DNA of 64,000 nt from Sinomonas sp. ASV322. Lineage in GTDB: Bacteria; Actinomycetota; Actinomycetes; Actinomycetales; Micrococcaceae. Position 1 is the first letter of the stretch. Every line of letters begins with the position of its first letter. Positions 27,246 through 35,724 of the stretch are shown in pieces. The translations under genes and the position numbers were made by a program. The notes under the pieces were generated by a model. It saw nothing but the letters and a program-made list of their open reading frames with translations, was not told where the DNA came from and made no database searches. The stretch is from assembly GCF_030908245.1 (NCBI RefSeq), contig NZ_JAVFJJ010000018.1:1-64000 (forward strand). Direction: 5' to 3'.

Positions 27246-27998
27246 ATGGAATGGGAATTACGCCTCTTGGGATGCTGGCAACTCCTCCGCAACGGGACCA
27301 CCGTCCCTGTCGGAGCCCGCCAGCAGCGCCTCATCACGGCACTCGCCCTCTTGGGCCCCAAGCCCCGCTCGTTCCTCGCGGGTCTCCTCTGGCCCGAGAG
27401 CACGGATCAGCAGGCCTCGGGAAGTCTCCGGGCCACCGTGTTCAAAGTCCGCCATCAGCTCCCCGGCCTCCTGGGCGACGCCTCAGAGCCCGTCTCCCTC
27501 TCAGCCGGCGTCGTCGTCGACCTCGACAGCGTCCGCCGAACCGCGGAGGAGGCCCGCGCGGGCAACGCGGTCGACGCGCGGCACGCCGAGCGCCTCTACT
27601 CGGCCGAGCTCCTCCCGGGCTGGTACGACGACTGGGTCATCTTCGAGCAGGAGCGGCTGCGCGAGCTGCGCATTGCCGCCCTCGAGTCGATCGCCCAGCA
27701 GTGCCTCGCCCAGAACGATCCGCACGCCGCGATTGCCGCCGCCATGCACGCGGCCGCCATCGAACCGCTCCGGGAGTCCGCCCACGCGCTCGTGATCCGG
27801 GGCCAGCTCCGCGCCGGGAACGCGGCGGGAGCCCATCGAACCCTCGAGGACTTCCGCCGCAGGCTCCGCGACGAAATGGGCCTCGCGCCCTCGCGACGGC
27901 TCGAGGCCGCCATCGGGGGAAACTCGGCCGACGACCTCGGCCTTCCCGGACCGCATGCCGCGAAGGCCCACGCGGACCGGGTCCTCATCCATCGCTAG
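27246..27998 (+). CDS. SARP/BTAD-domain transcriptional regulator
   Basis: The 250-residue protein has an N-terminal OmpR-like winged helix (about residues 1-95; ELRLLGCWQLLRNGTTVPVG, then RQQRLITALALLG) and a bacterial transcriptional activation domain of helical repeats (about 105-240; RLYSAELLPGWYDDWVIFEQ ... PLRESAHALVIRGQLRAGN). This is the layout of the AfsR/SARP family, which bind direct repeats spaced 11 bp near the -35 of peptide and antibiotic genes. It lacks the AfsR ATPase part. The ATG at 27246 follows GGAGGG. It is followed after 20 bp by the CxxC-repeat protein gene and may control it and the 45.8-kb peptide cluster. Confidence 0.85.
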   Translation: MEWELRLLGCWQLLRNGTTVPVGARQQRLITALALLGPKPRSFLAGLLWPESTDQQASGSLRATVFKVRHQLPGLLGDASEPVSLSAGVVVDLDSVRRTAEEARAGNAVDARHAERLYSAELLPGWYDDWVIFEQERLRELRIAALESIAQQCLAQNDPHAAIAAAMHAAAIEPLRESAHALVIRGQLRAGNAAGAHRTLEDFRRRLRDEMGLAPSRRLEAAIGGNSADDLGLPGPHAAKAHADRVLIHR

Positions 27999-28018
27999 CC
28001 CCGGAAGGATGTGGCGGC

Positions 28019-28771
28019 ATGGCTCGTCGCCCCCAGCACAAGATCTCGGCCGTTCTCCTGGCAGCCCTCGCCGCCGCGACGCTTGCGGCGGCCATTCCCG
28101 CGTCGGCCTCCGCCGAAGGCCGCGGACCGTCCGACGATTCGAGGGCCTCCTCGTCGCTCGACGCAGCATCCTCGGCGATCCCCACCTCCGCCCGCCCCCT
28201 CGTCACGGACGCAGCACGGTCCGAGGCCGTCCTCCGCCCCGAAGGAGGCAAGGCGGTGGCGACCGCCGTCGCCACGAGCGGATGCGACGGGTGCTCGGGG
28301 ACCGCGACGACCCTCCAGACCGTCACGCTCGCAGGCCGCGCCGCAGCCATCGGAGACAACGTCGCGACCGCCTGGTCGAGCTGCGCGGGGTGTTCGTCGA
28401 CCGCGGTGTCAGTCCAGATCATCACGGGCCCCAAGGCTGCGGCCGTCCAGGCCAATAACCGCTCCCTCGCCCTCAACGTCGCGTGCTCGGGCTGCAGGAC
28501 GACGGCCGTCGCGCTCCAATTCGTGATCCTCGGCGGCACTCGGCGCGATCTCTCGGCCCAGACGAAGGCCCTCATCCAGCGGATCGAGCAGGAGCTCGGC
28601 CTCACGCTGTCCGCGCAGAACGCGCGCAAGGACGACGATCCGTCCGAGTCGGGCCACGACGACGCCCGGCGTTCGGCGGATGAGTCCGCCGAACGGGCCC
28701 GCCAGGCCATCAAGGACGACACCGGCGCGGACGACGTCTCCACGCGCGTCGACGTCGAGATCGGGGACTGA
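28019..28771 (+). CDS. exported protein with three CxxC repeats
   Basis: This 250-residue protein has a signal peptide (MARRPQHKISAVLLAALAAA, cleavage near ASASAEG at about 33). The central part has three similar units of about 34 residues, each with CxGC: SGCDGCSGTATTLQTV, SSCAGCSSTAVSVQII and VACSGCRTTAVALQFV. The C-terminal third is charged and helical (RIEQELGLTL then many D, E, R, K). The Cys pairs could hold disulphides or bind metal outside the cell. I do not recognise a named family. It begins 20 bp after the SARP-like gene and is probably co-transcribed. Confidence 0.65.
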   Translation: MARRPQHKISAVLLAALAAATLAAAIPASASAEGRGPSDDSRASSSLDAASSAIPTSARPLVTDAARSEAVLRPEGGKAVATAVATSGCDGCSGTATTLQTVTLAGRAAAIGDNVATAWSSCAGCSSTAVSVQIITGPKAAAVQANNRSLALNVACSGCRTTAVALQFVILGGTRRDLSAQTKALIQRIEQELGLTLSAQNARKDDDPSESGHDDARRSADESAERARQAIKDDTGADDVSTRVDVEIGD

Positions 28772-28774
28772 GCG

Positions 28775-28830
28775 CCGCAACACGGCGTCACGCACGGTCA
28801 TCAACGGGCGTCCGCGACGCCGCGTTGCGG
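28775..28830 (+). terminator. hairpin after the CxxC protein gene
   Basis: CCGCAACACGGCG (28775-28787) pairs with CGCCGCGTTGCGG (28818-28830) with one mismatch. It sits immediately after the stop at 28771 and separates this unit from the riboswitch-controlled genes. Confidence 0.55.
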
Positions 28831-28882
28831 TGTTACGGGCGCCCTCGACCAGCCGTCGGGGCGGCGCCTAAGGTCGAGTCCA

Positions 28883-28985
28883 GGATCAAGAGTCCCGGCG
28901 GAAAGCTCTGGCTGGCCGGGCGGCAACCCTCTCCCGTAGCGGGGTGCCCCAGATGAGGATCCGGCCGCGGTGGCCATCCGCGGCA
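28883..28985 (+). promoter_or_regulatory. SAM-IV type S-adenosylmethionine riboswitch
   Basis: The leader of the flavin reductase gene matches the actinobacterial SAM-I/IV aptamer core. P1 is GGATC (28883-28887) with GATCC (28958-28962). P2 is CCCGGC (28894-28899) with GCCGGG (28915-28920), followed by the conserved CGGCAACCC. A CCCG-TAGC-GGGG hairpin then precedes the conserved GGTGCC. The P2 loop UCUGG (28907-28911) can form the expected pseudoknot with CCAGA (28949-28953). High SAM should lower expression of the sulfur genes downstream. The 3' expression platform is not resolved. Confidence 0.85.
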
Positions 28986-29035
28986 AGTACGGCGCCCGTC
29001 AAGGGCGTCCGGTGGGGAATGCCGAGGGACAGCCG

Positions 29036-29521
29036 ATGACCGTGACAACTGTGCAGAACACCGTCGACGGGGCGGAGCTCCGCCGCGCCATGGGGCACTG
29101 GGCCACCGGCATCTCGGTCATCACCACGGACCACGCGGGCACTGTCGCGGGACTCGTGAGCAACTCGTTCACCTCCGTGAGCCTCGAGCCCGCGCTCGTT
29201 TCGTGGGCCGTGGACAAGCGGTCCTCGTCCTTCGATGTCTGGAACTCGACCGACAACTTCGCCGTGCACATCCTGTCCGAGTCGGACCGCGGTCTCGTGC
29301 AGCGCTTCGTAGCGAGGGGAACGGACAAGTTTGCGGGACTGGCCTGGGAGCCCGGCGCGCTGGGCTCGCCGATCGTGGCCGACGACGTCCCGCGCATCGA
29401 GTGTCGCCTCTGGCAGCGGGTGGACGCAGGGGACCACGTGATCCTGATCGGCGAGGCAGTGAGCGTCTCGGATCCGGAGAGCTTCCGTCCCCTGACCAAC
29501 CACGTCTACTGGGCGAAGTAG
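29036..29521 (+). CDS. flavin reductase family protein (FMN reductase)
   Basis: The 161-residue protein has the flavin-reductase-like split-barrel sequence (LRRAMGHWATGISVITT, GLVSNSFTSVSLEPALVSWA, FAVHILSE). It supplies FMNH2 to two-component monooxygenases, four of which lie downstream. The start at ATG 29036 gives a normal family length; an upstream in-frame start at 28970 would lie within the riboswitch. It is the first gene after the SAM riboswitch, linking it to sulfur supply. Confidence 0.88.
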   Translation: MTVTTVQNTVDGAELRRAMGHWATGISVITTDHAGTVAGLVSNSFTSVSLEPALVSWAVDKRSSSFDVWNSTDNFAVHILSESDRGLVQRFVARGTDKFAGLAWEPGALGSPIVADDVPRIECRLWQRVDAGDHVILIGEAVSVSDPESFRPLTNHVYWAK

Positions 29522-29729
29522 CCTTCACCGCCCTGTAGCGCGCCGAGCCCGCCGCCCCGGTCGGAGGCGCCTCACGTCCGGGCGCGGCGGCCTCGGCCCG
29601 CCCTTCTCGAACCCACACCCCCTACCTCGAACTACCTCTTTCACGCTGCGCGCGGACTGCCCATCGGCCACTTCGACGCGCGCTCCACACGGCTGCCTTC
29701 GTGCGCCGCAGAACCCCTAGGAAAGCCCC

Positions 29730-30740
29730 ATGAAAAGCATCACGTCCATCGCGGGCGCGGCCACCGCCGTCGTCATCGCCCTCGCCGTCTCGGCCTGCTC
29801 AGGCCCGGCCGCAGCCTCGGGCGGCGGGCATCAAGTCACCGAACTCCGGTACCAAGGCTCCGCGAACAATGTCACCCTGCCCGAGCTGGCCGAGGATCTC
29901 GGATTCCTCGGCGACGTCAAGCTCAAATGGGTCGGGAACACCACGAGCGGCCCGCAGGACATCCAGTCGGCCGCGACAGGCCAGACGGATTTCGGCGGAG
30001 CGTTCGCCGGCGCCGTCGTCAAACTCGTCGAGGCGGGGGCGCCCGTAAAAGCCGTGGTGAATTACTACGGCGAGGATGAGAAGACCTTCTCGGGCTTCTA
30101 CGTCAAGAACGAGAGCTCGATCCACAATGCGCGCGATCTCATCGGCAAGAAAATCGCGGTCAATACGCTCGGGGCCCATTCGGAAGCGGTCATCGACACC
30201 TGGCTCGAGAAGAACGGGCTGACGCCGGACGATATCAAGCAGGTGCAGCTCGTGGTCCTCCCGCCGAATGACACGGAGGAGGCTGTTCGCCGCGGCCAGG
30301 TGGACGTCGGCTCGCTGAGCGGGCCCCTCCAGGACCACGCCATCGCGGCTGGCGGCCTGCGCTCGCTCTTCAGCGACTATGGACTGTTCGGGGCCTTTGC
30401 GGGCGGCCAATACGTGTTCCGGAGCGATTTCCTCGCCCAGAACCCGGATACCGTGCGCACGTTCACGACCGGCGTCGCGAAGGCCATCGAATGGGAGCGC
30501 ACGACTCCACGCGACCAGGTGATCCAGCGCTTCACGGAGATCATCCAGAAGCGCAATCGCGGCGAGAGCACCGCGAACCTCCAGTACTGGAAGAGCGTCG
30601 GCGTGCCGAACGCGGGAATCGTCTCCGACGCCGATTTCTCCCGCTGGGATTCGTGGCTCCGCGAGACGGGCATTCTGAGCAGCCCCATCACGCCGGCCAA
30701 GTACTACACCAACGAATTCAATTCCCTCGCGAAAGGGTGA
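29730..30740 (+). CDS. ABC solute-binding lipoprotein, sulfonate/nitrate/taurine type
   Basis: The 336-residue lipoprotein has a signal with lipobox AVSAC (Cys near residue 23) and the SsuA/NrtA/TauA-like fold (LPELAEDLGFLGDVKLKWVG, ARDLIGKKIAVNTLGAHSEA). It should bind an organosulfur compound such as an alkanesulfonate. The start follows TAGGAAAGCCCC. It is the first gene of a tight importer unit with the ATPase 3 bp downstream. Confidence 0.86.
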   Translation: MKSITSIAGAATAVVIALAVSACSGPAAASGGGHQVTELRYQGSANNVTLPELAEDLGFLGDVKLKWVGNTTSGPQDIQSAATGQTDFGGAFAGAVVKLVEAGAPVKAVVNYYGEDEKTFSGFYVKNESSIHNARDLIGKKIAVNTLGAHSEAVIDTWLEKNGLTPDDIKQVQLVVLPPNDTEEAVRRGQVDVGSLSGPLQDHAIAAGGLRSLFSDYGLFGAFAGGQYVFRSDFLAQNPDTVRTFTTGVAKAIEWERTTPRDQVIQRFTEIIQKRNRGESTANLQYWKSVGVPNAGIVSDADFSRWDSWLRETGILSSPITPAKYYTNEFNSLAKG

Positions 30741-30743
30741 GAC

Positions 30744-31625
30744 ATGACCCCGAAAATCAGCCTCCGGGACGTCAGCCAGCATTTCTCGGTGCGCGGCGGA
30801 ACCCTGACTGCGCTCGAAAGCCTCACGCTCGACGTCCGTGAGGGCGAGTTCCTCACGCTGGTCGGGCCGAGCGGCTCCGGCAAGACCACGCTGCTGGACC
30901 TGCTGGCGGGGCTCACGAAACCCACGTCCGGCGAGGTCCTCGTCAACGGCCGCCCCGTCACGGGACCGGGACCGGATCGTGCGGTCGTGTTCCAGCAGTA
31001 CGCGCTCTTCCCGTGGCGCACGGCCTCGCAGAACGTCTCGATCGGGCTCGAAGGAACGGGTCTGAGCCGCCGCGAACGCGCCGAGAAGGCCAGGCACTAC
31101 CTCGGGCTCGTGGGCCTCGCCGGCTTCGAGGACCGCTACCCGCACGAGCTCTCGGGCGGCATGAAGCAGCGCGTGGCGATCGCCCGGAGCCTCGCCTACG
31201 AGCCGGACATCCTCCTCATGGACGAACCGTTCGCCGCGCTCGACGCGCAGACCCGCGAACAGCTCCAAGGCGAACTGCTCAAGATCTGGCGGACGACGGG
31301 CAAGACGATCGTCTTCATCACCCACGGCATCGAGGAGGCCGTCTACCTCGGCCAGCGCGTCGCCGTCCTGAGCTCCCGGCCCGGGCGGCTCAAGGCGATC
31401 GTCGACGTGGACCTCCTGGCGTACGACGACGAGGCCGACATCCGCTCGCACCCCGCCTTCGTCGAATATCGCCACCGGGTGTGGGACCTCCTGCACGACG
31501 AGGTCCGCCGCGCTCAGGAGGCCGGCCACCGGAAGATCCTTCCCGACGGCTCCGCTCCCGACGAGCCGGCCGCCGCCGTGAACGACCAGCACGAAAGGAA
31601 CCTCGTCAATGTCAGTGCTCGCTAG
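30744..31625 (+). CDS. ABC transporter ATP-binding protein, SsuB/TauB type
   Basis: The 293-residue ATPase has Walker A GPSGSGKTT (about residues 43-51), signature LSGGMKQRVAIARSL, and Walker B ILLMDEPFAALD, as in SsuB/TauB. The C-terminal 40 residues form an extra tail beyond the usual length. It overlaps the permease gene by 17 bp. Confidence 0.88.
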   Translation: MTPKISLRDVSQHFSVRGGTLTALESLTLDVREGEFLTLVGPSGSGKTTLLDLLAGLTKPTSGEVLVNGRPVTGPGPDRAVVFQQYALFPWRTASQNVSIGLEGTGLSRRERAEKARHYLGLVGLAGFEDRYPHELSGGMKQRVAIARSLAYEPDILLMDEPFAALDAQTREQLQGELLKIWRTTGKTIVFITHGIEEAVYLGQRVAVLSSRPGRLKAIVDVDLLAYDDEADIRSHPAFVEYRHRVWDLLHDEVRRAQEAGHRKILPDGSAPDEPAAAVNDQHERNLVNVSAR

Positions 31626-32529
31626 CTCTCGCGTCGCGTCCACTCCGCGAGCCCTCGAGGCGGCCACGGCCGCTGCCCAACAAGACGCCGGGCAGGCTTC
31701 GACCGATCAGGCCGCGGCGACCCACCGCCGGGAGGCGGGCCGCGCGCTCCGGCGGGCCGGCGCCGTCGTCCGATCCGCCCTCTGGAAGTCCGCGGCGATC
31801 GTCGTCTTCCTCGCTGTGTGGGAGGCCGGGCCGCTGTGGCTCGTGCCGCCGTCGACCCGGGTGTTCCTTCCGCCGCTGCACGAGGTGCTCATCGCAACGT
31901 GGAAGCTGCTCGCGAGCGGCGCGCTCGAGGGGCACCTCGCCTCGAGCCTCACGCGGTCGGTCGCTGGGTTCGGCGTCGCCGTCGTCCTCGGGGTCGCCGC
32001 GGGCCTGCTCATCGCGTGGTACCGCCCGGTCAACACGTTCATCACGCCGCTGCTCGAGGTCTTCCGCAACACCGCGGCGCTCGCGCTGCTCCCCGTGTTC
32101 ACGCTCCTGCTCGGGATCGGCGAGGAATCGAAGATCACGATCGTCGCGTACGCGGCGTTTTTTCCGGTGCTGCTCAACACGATCGCGGGCGTGCGGACGG
32201 TGGATCCGCTGCTCGTGAGGGCCGCGCGCTCGCTCGGGCTCTCGAACCTCGCGCTCTTCCGCAAGGTGATCCTGCCCTCGGCCGTGCCCACGATCTTCAC
32301 GGGAATCCGGATGGCGGGCACGGCCTCGATCCTGGTCCTCATCGCGGCGGAGATGGTCGGGGCGAAGGCCGGGCTCGGCTACCTGATCGTCAACGCGCAG
32401 TCGAGCTTCCTCATCCCAGACATGTACGCCGGAATCCTCACCGTCTCGCTCCTCGGGCTTGCCGTGAACTCGCTCCTCGTCGCCCTCGAACGCCACTTCT
32501 CGCGGTGGCGGGTCGAGGTCCGCGCCTAG
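31609..32529 (+). CDS. ABC transporter permease, SsuC/TauC type
   Basis: The 306-residue protein has an Ala/Arg-rich N-terminal tail of about 55 residues, then six transmembrane helices. The BPD_transp_1 coupling segment reads RAARSLGLSNLALFRKVILP (about residues 203-222). It completes the sulfonate-type importer. The TauD-like gene follows after 58 bp. Confidence 0.88.
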   Translation: MSVLASSRVASTPRALEAATAAAQQDAGQASTDQAAATHRREAGRALRRAGAVVRSALWKSAAIVVFLAVWEAGPLWLVPPSTRVFLPPLHEVLIATWKLLASGALEGHLASSLTRSVAGFGVAVVLGVAAGLLIAWYRPVNTFITPLLEVFRNTAALALLPVFTLLLGIGEESKITIVAYAAFFPVLLNTIAGVRTVDPLLVRAARSLGLSNLALFRKVILPSAVPTIFTGIRMAGTASILVLIAAEMVGAKAGLGYLIVNAQSSFLIPDMYAGILTVSLLGLAVNSLLVALERHFSRWRVEVRA

Positions 32530-32587
32530 CCCACCGCTCCACCACCCTGCCCACCCTCGCCGCCTCAATCACGCAAAGGACCCCGAC

Positions 32588-33520
32588 ATGACTGCCGCCA
32601 TCGACACCCGCCTCGAATTCACGAAGCTCGGCTCCCGCATCGGCGCCGAAATCCGCGGCCTGGACCTGAGCCAGGACCTCTCGGACGACGTTGTCGCCCA
32701 GATCCGCGAGGCCCTCAACCGGCACAAGGCCCTCGTATTCCGCGAGGCCAACATCCGCACCGACGAGCAGCAGGTGCGCTTCGCGTCCCGCTTCGGACCG
32801 CTCACGAAGGCGCACCCGACGGTCGCGTCGGTCACCGGCGCCGAGAACGTGCTGCCCGTGGACAGCGAGGACGGGTCCGCGAACACGTGGCACACCGACG
32901 TCACGTTCGTGCTGAACCCCCCGCAGGCCTCGACGCTGCGCAGCATCGTGGTCCCCCGCTACGGGGGCGAGACGCTCATCGCATCGTCGGCCGGCGCATA
33001 CCAGGACCTGCCCGCCGAGCTTCGGAACTTCGCGGACACGCTCTGGGCGATCCACACGAACGACTACGACTACGCCGTGCCGAAGAATCTCGAGCACGAG
33101 GGCGCCGAGGACCGCCGCAAGATCTTCACGCGCGTCAAGTACCAGACCGCGCATCCCGTGGTCCGTGTGCACCCGCTGACTGGGGAACGCGGGCTGTTCA
33201 TCGGGGGCTTCGCGCAGCGGCTCCGGATCGTTGGCCTCTCGAACACCGAGTCGAAGGACATCCTGCGCCTCCTGCAGGCCTACATCACGCGGCCCGAGAA
33301 CATCGTCCGGGTCAACTGGGAGCCGAACCAGCTCGTCCTGTTCGACAACCGGATCACCCAGCATTACGCGCCGTCGAACTACGACGACCAGCCCCGGCGC
33401 CTCAACCGCGTCACGATCGCGGGCGACATCCCCGTAGCAGTCGACGGCAGCCGCAGCCAGGCGATCGAGGGCGACTCGTCGCACTACTCGGCGGTTGCCT
33501 CCACCCAGGCGGGGGCATGA
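32588..33520 (+). CDS. TauD/TfdA family Fe(II)/2-oxoglutarate dioxygenase
   Basis: The 310-residue enzyme carries the iron-binding HxD (WHTDVTF, about residues 101-107) and the distal His (FDNRITQHYAPSNY, about 256) with the 2-oxoglutarate-binding arginine near DDQPRRLNRVT. It should oxidatively cleave a sulfonate or sulfate ester (taurine/alkyl sulfate type) to sulfite plus aldehyde. Substrate is not certain: the family also acts on herbicides and other acids. Its stop overlaps the start of the monooxygenase downstream (ATGA at 33517-33520). Confidence 0.88.
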   Translation: MTAAIDTRLEFTKLGSRIGAEIRGLDLSQDLSDDVVAQIREALNRHKALVFREANIRTDEQQVRFASRFGPLTKAHPTVASVTGAENVLPVDSEDGSANTWHTDVTFVLNPPQASTLRSIVVPRYGGETLIASSAGAYQDLPAELRNFADTLWAIHTNDYDYAVPKNLEHEGAEDRRKIFTRVKYQTAHPVVRVHPLTGERGLFIGGFAQRLRIVGLSNTESKDILRLLQAYITRPENIVRVNWEPNQLVLFDNRITQHYAPSNYDDQPRRLNRVTIAGDIPVAVDGSRSQAIEGDSSHYSAVASTQAGA

Positions 33521-34845
33521 CCGTGGCCCGCAAACTTCATCTGAACGCGTTCCTCATGAGCACGGGCCACCACGAGGCGTCGTGGCGGCTCCCCGAGAGC
33601 GATCCCCACGCTGGGACAAGCCTCGCGCACTTCACGCGGCTCGCGCAGACCGCTGAGCGCGGCAAGCTCGACTCCGTGTTCTTCGCAGACTCCCCCGTGC
33701 TGTGGGGATCGGTCGAGCGGCGGCCCGTGAGCGCCGTCGAGCCGACCGTACTGCTCGCCGCGCTCGCGGCAGCCACCGAGCGAATCGGGCTCATTGCGAC
33801 GGCATCGACAAGCTACAACTCGCCCTACAACCTCGCGCGGCGCTTCGCGTCAATCGACCACCTTTCCGGGGGCCGCGCCGGGTGGAACGTCGTGACGACG
33901 GCGGGGGCCGACGCCGCGCGGAACTTCGGCCTCGACGACCAGCCCCTTCACCGCTACCGGTACGAGCGCGCCGCCGAGTTCCTCGATGTCGCCTTCAAGC
34001 TGTGGGACTCGTGGGACGACGACGCGATCCTCGCCGACAAGGCGGCCGGGGTGTGGGCGGACGAGGGGCGGGTTCACGCCGTCGACCATTCCGGACCGCA
34101 CTTCTCGGTGCGTGGCCCGCTCGACATCCCTCGCTCTCCGCAGGCCCACCCGGTCATCGTCCAGGCGGGATCCTCGGAGGACGGCAAGGATCTCGCGGCG
34201 CGCTATGCCGAGGCCGTGTTCACGGCGCAGCAGACCCTTGAAGAAGCACAGGCGTTCTACGAGGATCTGAAGGCTCGGACCGTGGCCGCAGGGCGCGATC
34301 CAGACTCGATCAAGATCCTGCCGGGCATCGTCCCGGTGCTCGGCGGGACCGAGGCCGAGGCGCTGCGCCGCGAGCGCGAGCTCGACGAGCTCATCCGGCC
34401 GGAGTACGCGCGGATCGAGCTTGCTCGGACCCTTGGCGTGGCGCCCGAGGAACTCCCGCTCGACCGGGAGCTGCCTGCCGATCTCCCGGACGAGGACGAG
34501 ATCGAGGGCGCCAAGAGCCGCTACACGCTCATCGTGGAGTTGGCCAGGCGCGAACGGCTCACGGTGCGCGAGCTCATCGGGCGCCTCGGCGGGGGCCGCG
34601 GCCACCGGACGTTCGCCGGCACGCCCGAGCAGGTCGCCGACGCGATCGAATCGTGGTTCGTCGCGGGGGCCGCAGACGGGTTCAACATCATGCCGGCCGC
34701 GCTCCCCTCAGGGCTCGACGAGTTCGTTGACCACGTGGTGCCGCTGCTTCAGGCCCGTGGCCTGTTCCGCGAGGAGTACACCGGCACGACGCTGCGCGAG
34801 CACTACGGCCTGGGGCGTCCGGCCAGCCGGCTCACAGCGGTGTAG
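33517..34845 (+). CDS. FMN-dependent monooxygenase, NtaA/SnaA/DszA family
   Basis: The 442-residue luciferase-like protein has the NtaA/SnaA/SoxA features: LNAFLMSTGHHEASWRLPES at the start, HFTRLAQTAERGKLDSVFFA, the motif NLARRFASIDHLSGGRAGWN and VTTAGADAARNFG. It uses FMNH2 from a partner reductase to oxidise compounds such as sulfones or N-acetylated S-substituted cysteines. The start ATG overlaps the TauD-like stop. It closes the plus-strand unit begun by the riboswitch. Confidence 0.88.
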   Translation: MTVARKLHLNAFLMSTGHHEASWRLPESDPHAGTSLAHFTRLAQTAERGKLDSVFFADSPVLWGSVERRPVSAVEPTVLLAALAAATERIGLIATASTSYNSPYNLARRFASIDHLSGGRAGWNVVTTAGADAARNFGLDDQPLHRYRYERAAEFLDVAFKLWDSWDDDAILADKAAGVWADEGRVHAVDHSGPHFSVRGPLDIPRSPQAHPVIVQAGSSEDGKDLAARYAEAVFTAQQTLEEAQAFYEDLKARTVAAGRDPDSIKILPGIVPVLGGTEAEALRRERELDELIRPEYARIELARTLGVAPEELPLDRELPADLPDEDEIEGAKSRYTLIVELARRERLTVRELIGRLGGGRGHRTFAGTPEQVADAIESWFVAGAADGFNIMPAALPSGLDEFVDHVVPLLQARGLFREEYTGTTLREHYGLGRPASRLTAV

Positions 34846-34855
34846 CACCCCTCAC

Positions 34856-34904
34856 ACGCCGCGCCCCCGACTGGTGGATTCTCCAACCGGTGGGGGCGCG
34901 GCGT
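34856..34904 (+). terminator. terminator hairpin after the monooxygenase
   Basis: ACGCCGCGCCCCC (34856-34868) pairs perfectly with GGGGGCGCGGCGT (34892-34904), followed by TT. It starts 10 nt after the stop codon. Confidence 0.75.
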
Positions 34905-35045
34905 TTCGCGCGTCACGTCGGCGCCGGGTTCCCCAGTTCTTCCGCCGGGTTCCCCGATTTCTGTGTCGTTGTCTGAGCTGAGTCTCGCGTGCGTCCCCGG
35001 TATTCCGCGGAAGGGCGCGGCGTCGTCGTCGGCCGTGCCCTAGAA

Positions 35046-35160
35046 GCTGGGGAACCCGGCGCCGAAGGCGGGGAGTCCGGCGCGGAAGGCGGGGAGTCCG
35101 GCGCCGAAGGCGGGGAGCCCGGCGCGGAACGTGGGCAACTTGGCGCGGAAGCCGAGGAGG
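35046..35160. repeat. 21-bp degenerate tandem repeats, CTGGGGAACCCGGCGCCGA type
   Basis: Five or six head-to-tail copies of a roughly 21-bp unit (CTGGGGAACCCGGCGCCGAA, CGGGGAGTCCGGCGCGGAAG and variants) fill the 3' side of the GNAT gene. The 343-bp gap 34846-35188 contains the terminator and this array and no gene. Similar units occur at 48600-48750 and 56950-57140. Confidence 0.75.
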
Positions 35161-35188
35161 TCAGACCGGCAGAGCCGCTCGCGCTGCC

Positions 35189-35704
35189 TCAGCCCAGGTG
35201 CTTCTCGAACGCGAGGTGACCGAGTTCCTCGGGATCCGCGTCGAGGTCGAAGAGCGGCGTGTACCCCGCCGCGAGGTACAAGGCGACGGCCTCGGGCTGC
35301 CGCGGGCCCGTCGTGAGGTAGAGGCGGGAGTAGCCGCGCTTCGCGGCCTCGGCCTCGAGCGCGCCGAGAACCACGCGGGCGAGGCCGCGACGCCGATGTT
35401 CGGGGTGCGTCCAGATCCGCTTGAGCTCCGCGGTCCGCGCATCGAAGCGCCTGAAGGCCCCACCCGCGACCGATGTCCCCGCCTCGCGCACCATGAGGAA
35501 CGCCCCGTGCGGCGGGGCGAAGTCCTCGGCCGGGAAGCGTGCGAGCTCGTTCGTCGCCCCGCCGTACCGGTCGCCGTAGCGAGCCGTGTACTCCTCGAGG
35601 AGGCCCGAGAGCAAGGGCGCGACGCGGGGATCGCCGAGCCGCAGCGGCAGGATCGTGTGGGCGGCCGACGGCGACTGGGCGGCTTGCGTGGACGGGCTGG
35701 TCAC
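35189..35704 (-). CDS. GNAT family N-acetyltransferase
   Basis: The 171-residue protein has the acetyl-CoA-binding motif of the family (RIWTHPEHRRRGLARVVLGA, about residues 96-115) and the C-terminal QPEAVALYLAAGYTPLF. The start is a GTG at 35704 preceded by GAAAGGA. In this sulfur context it may N-acetylate an S-substituted cysteine, like YtmI/SnaA of Bacillus, but the sequence alone does not prove the substrate. It is co-directional with, and 20 bp after, the FAD/NAD(P)-binding gene. Confidence 0.82.
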   Translation of the reverse strand: MTSPSTQAAQSPSAAHTILPLRLGDPRVAPLLSGLLEEYTARYGDRYGGATNELARFPAEDFAPPHGAFLMVREAGTSVAGGAFRRFDARTAELKRIWTHPEHRRRGLARVVLGALEAEAAKRGYSRLYLTTGPRQPEAVALYLAAGYTPLFDLDADPEELGHLAFEKHLG

Positions 35705-35724
35705 AGGGGGTCCTTTCGGGAGGG

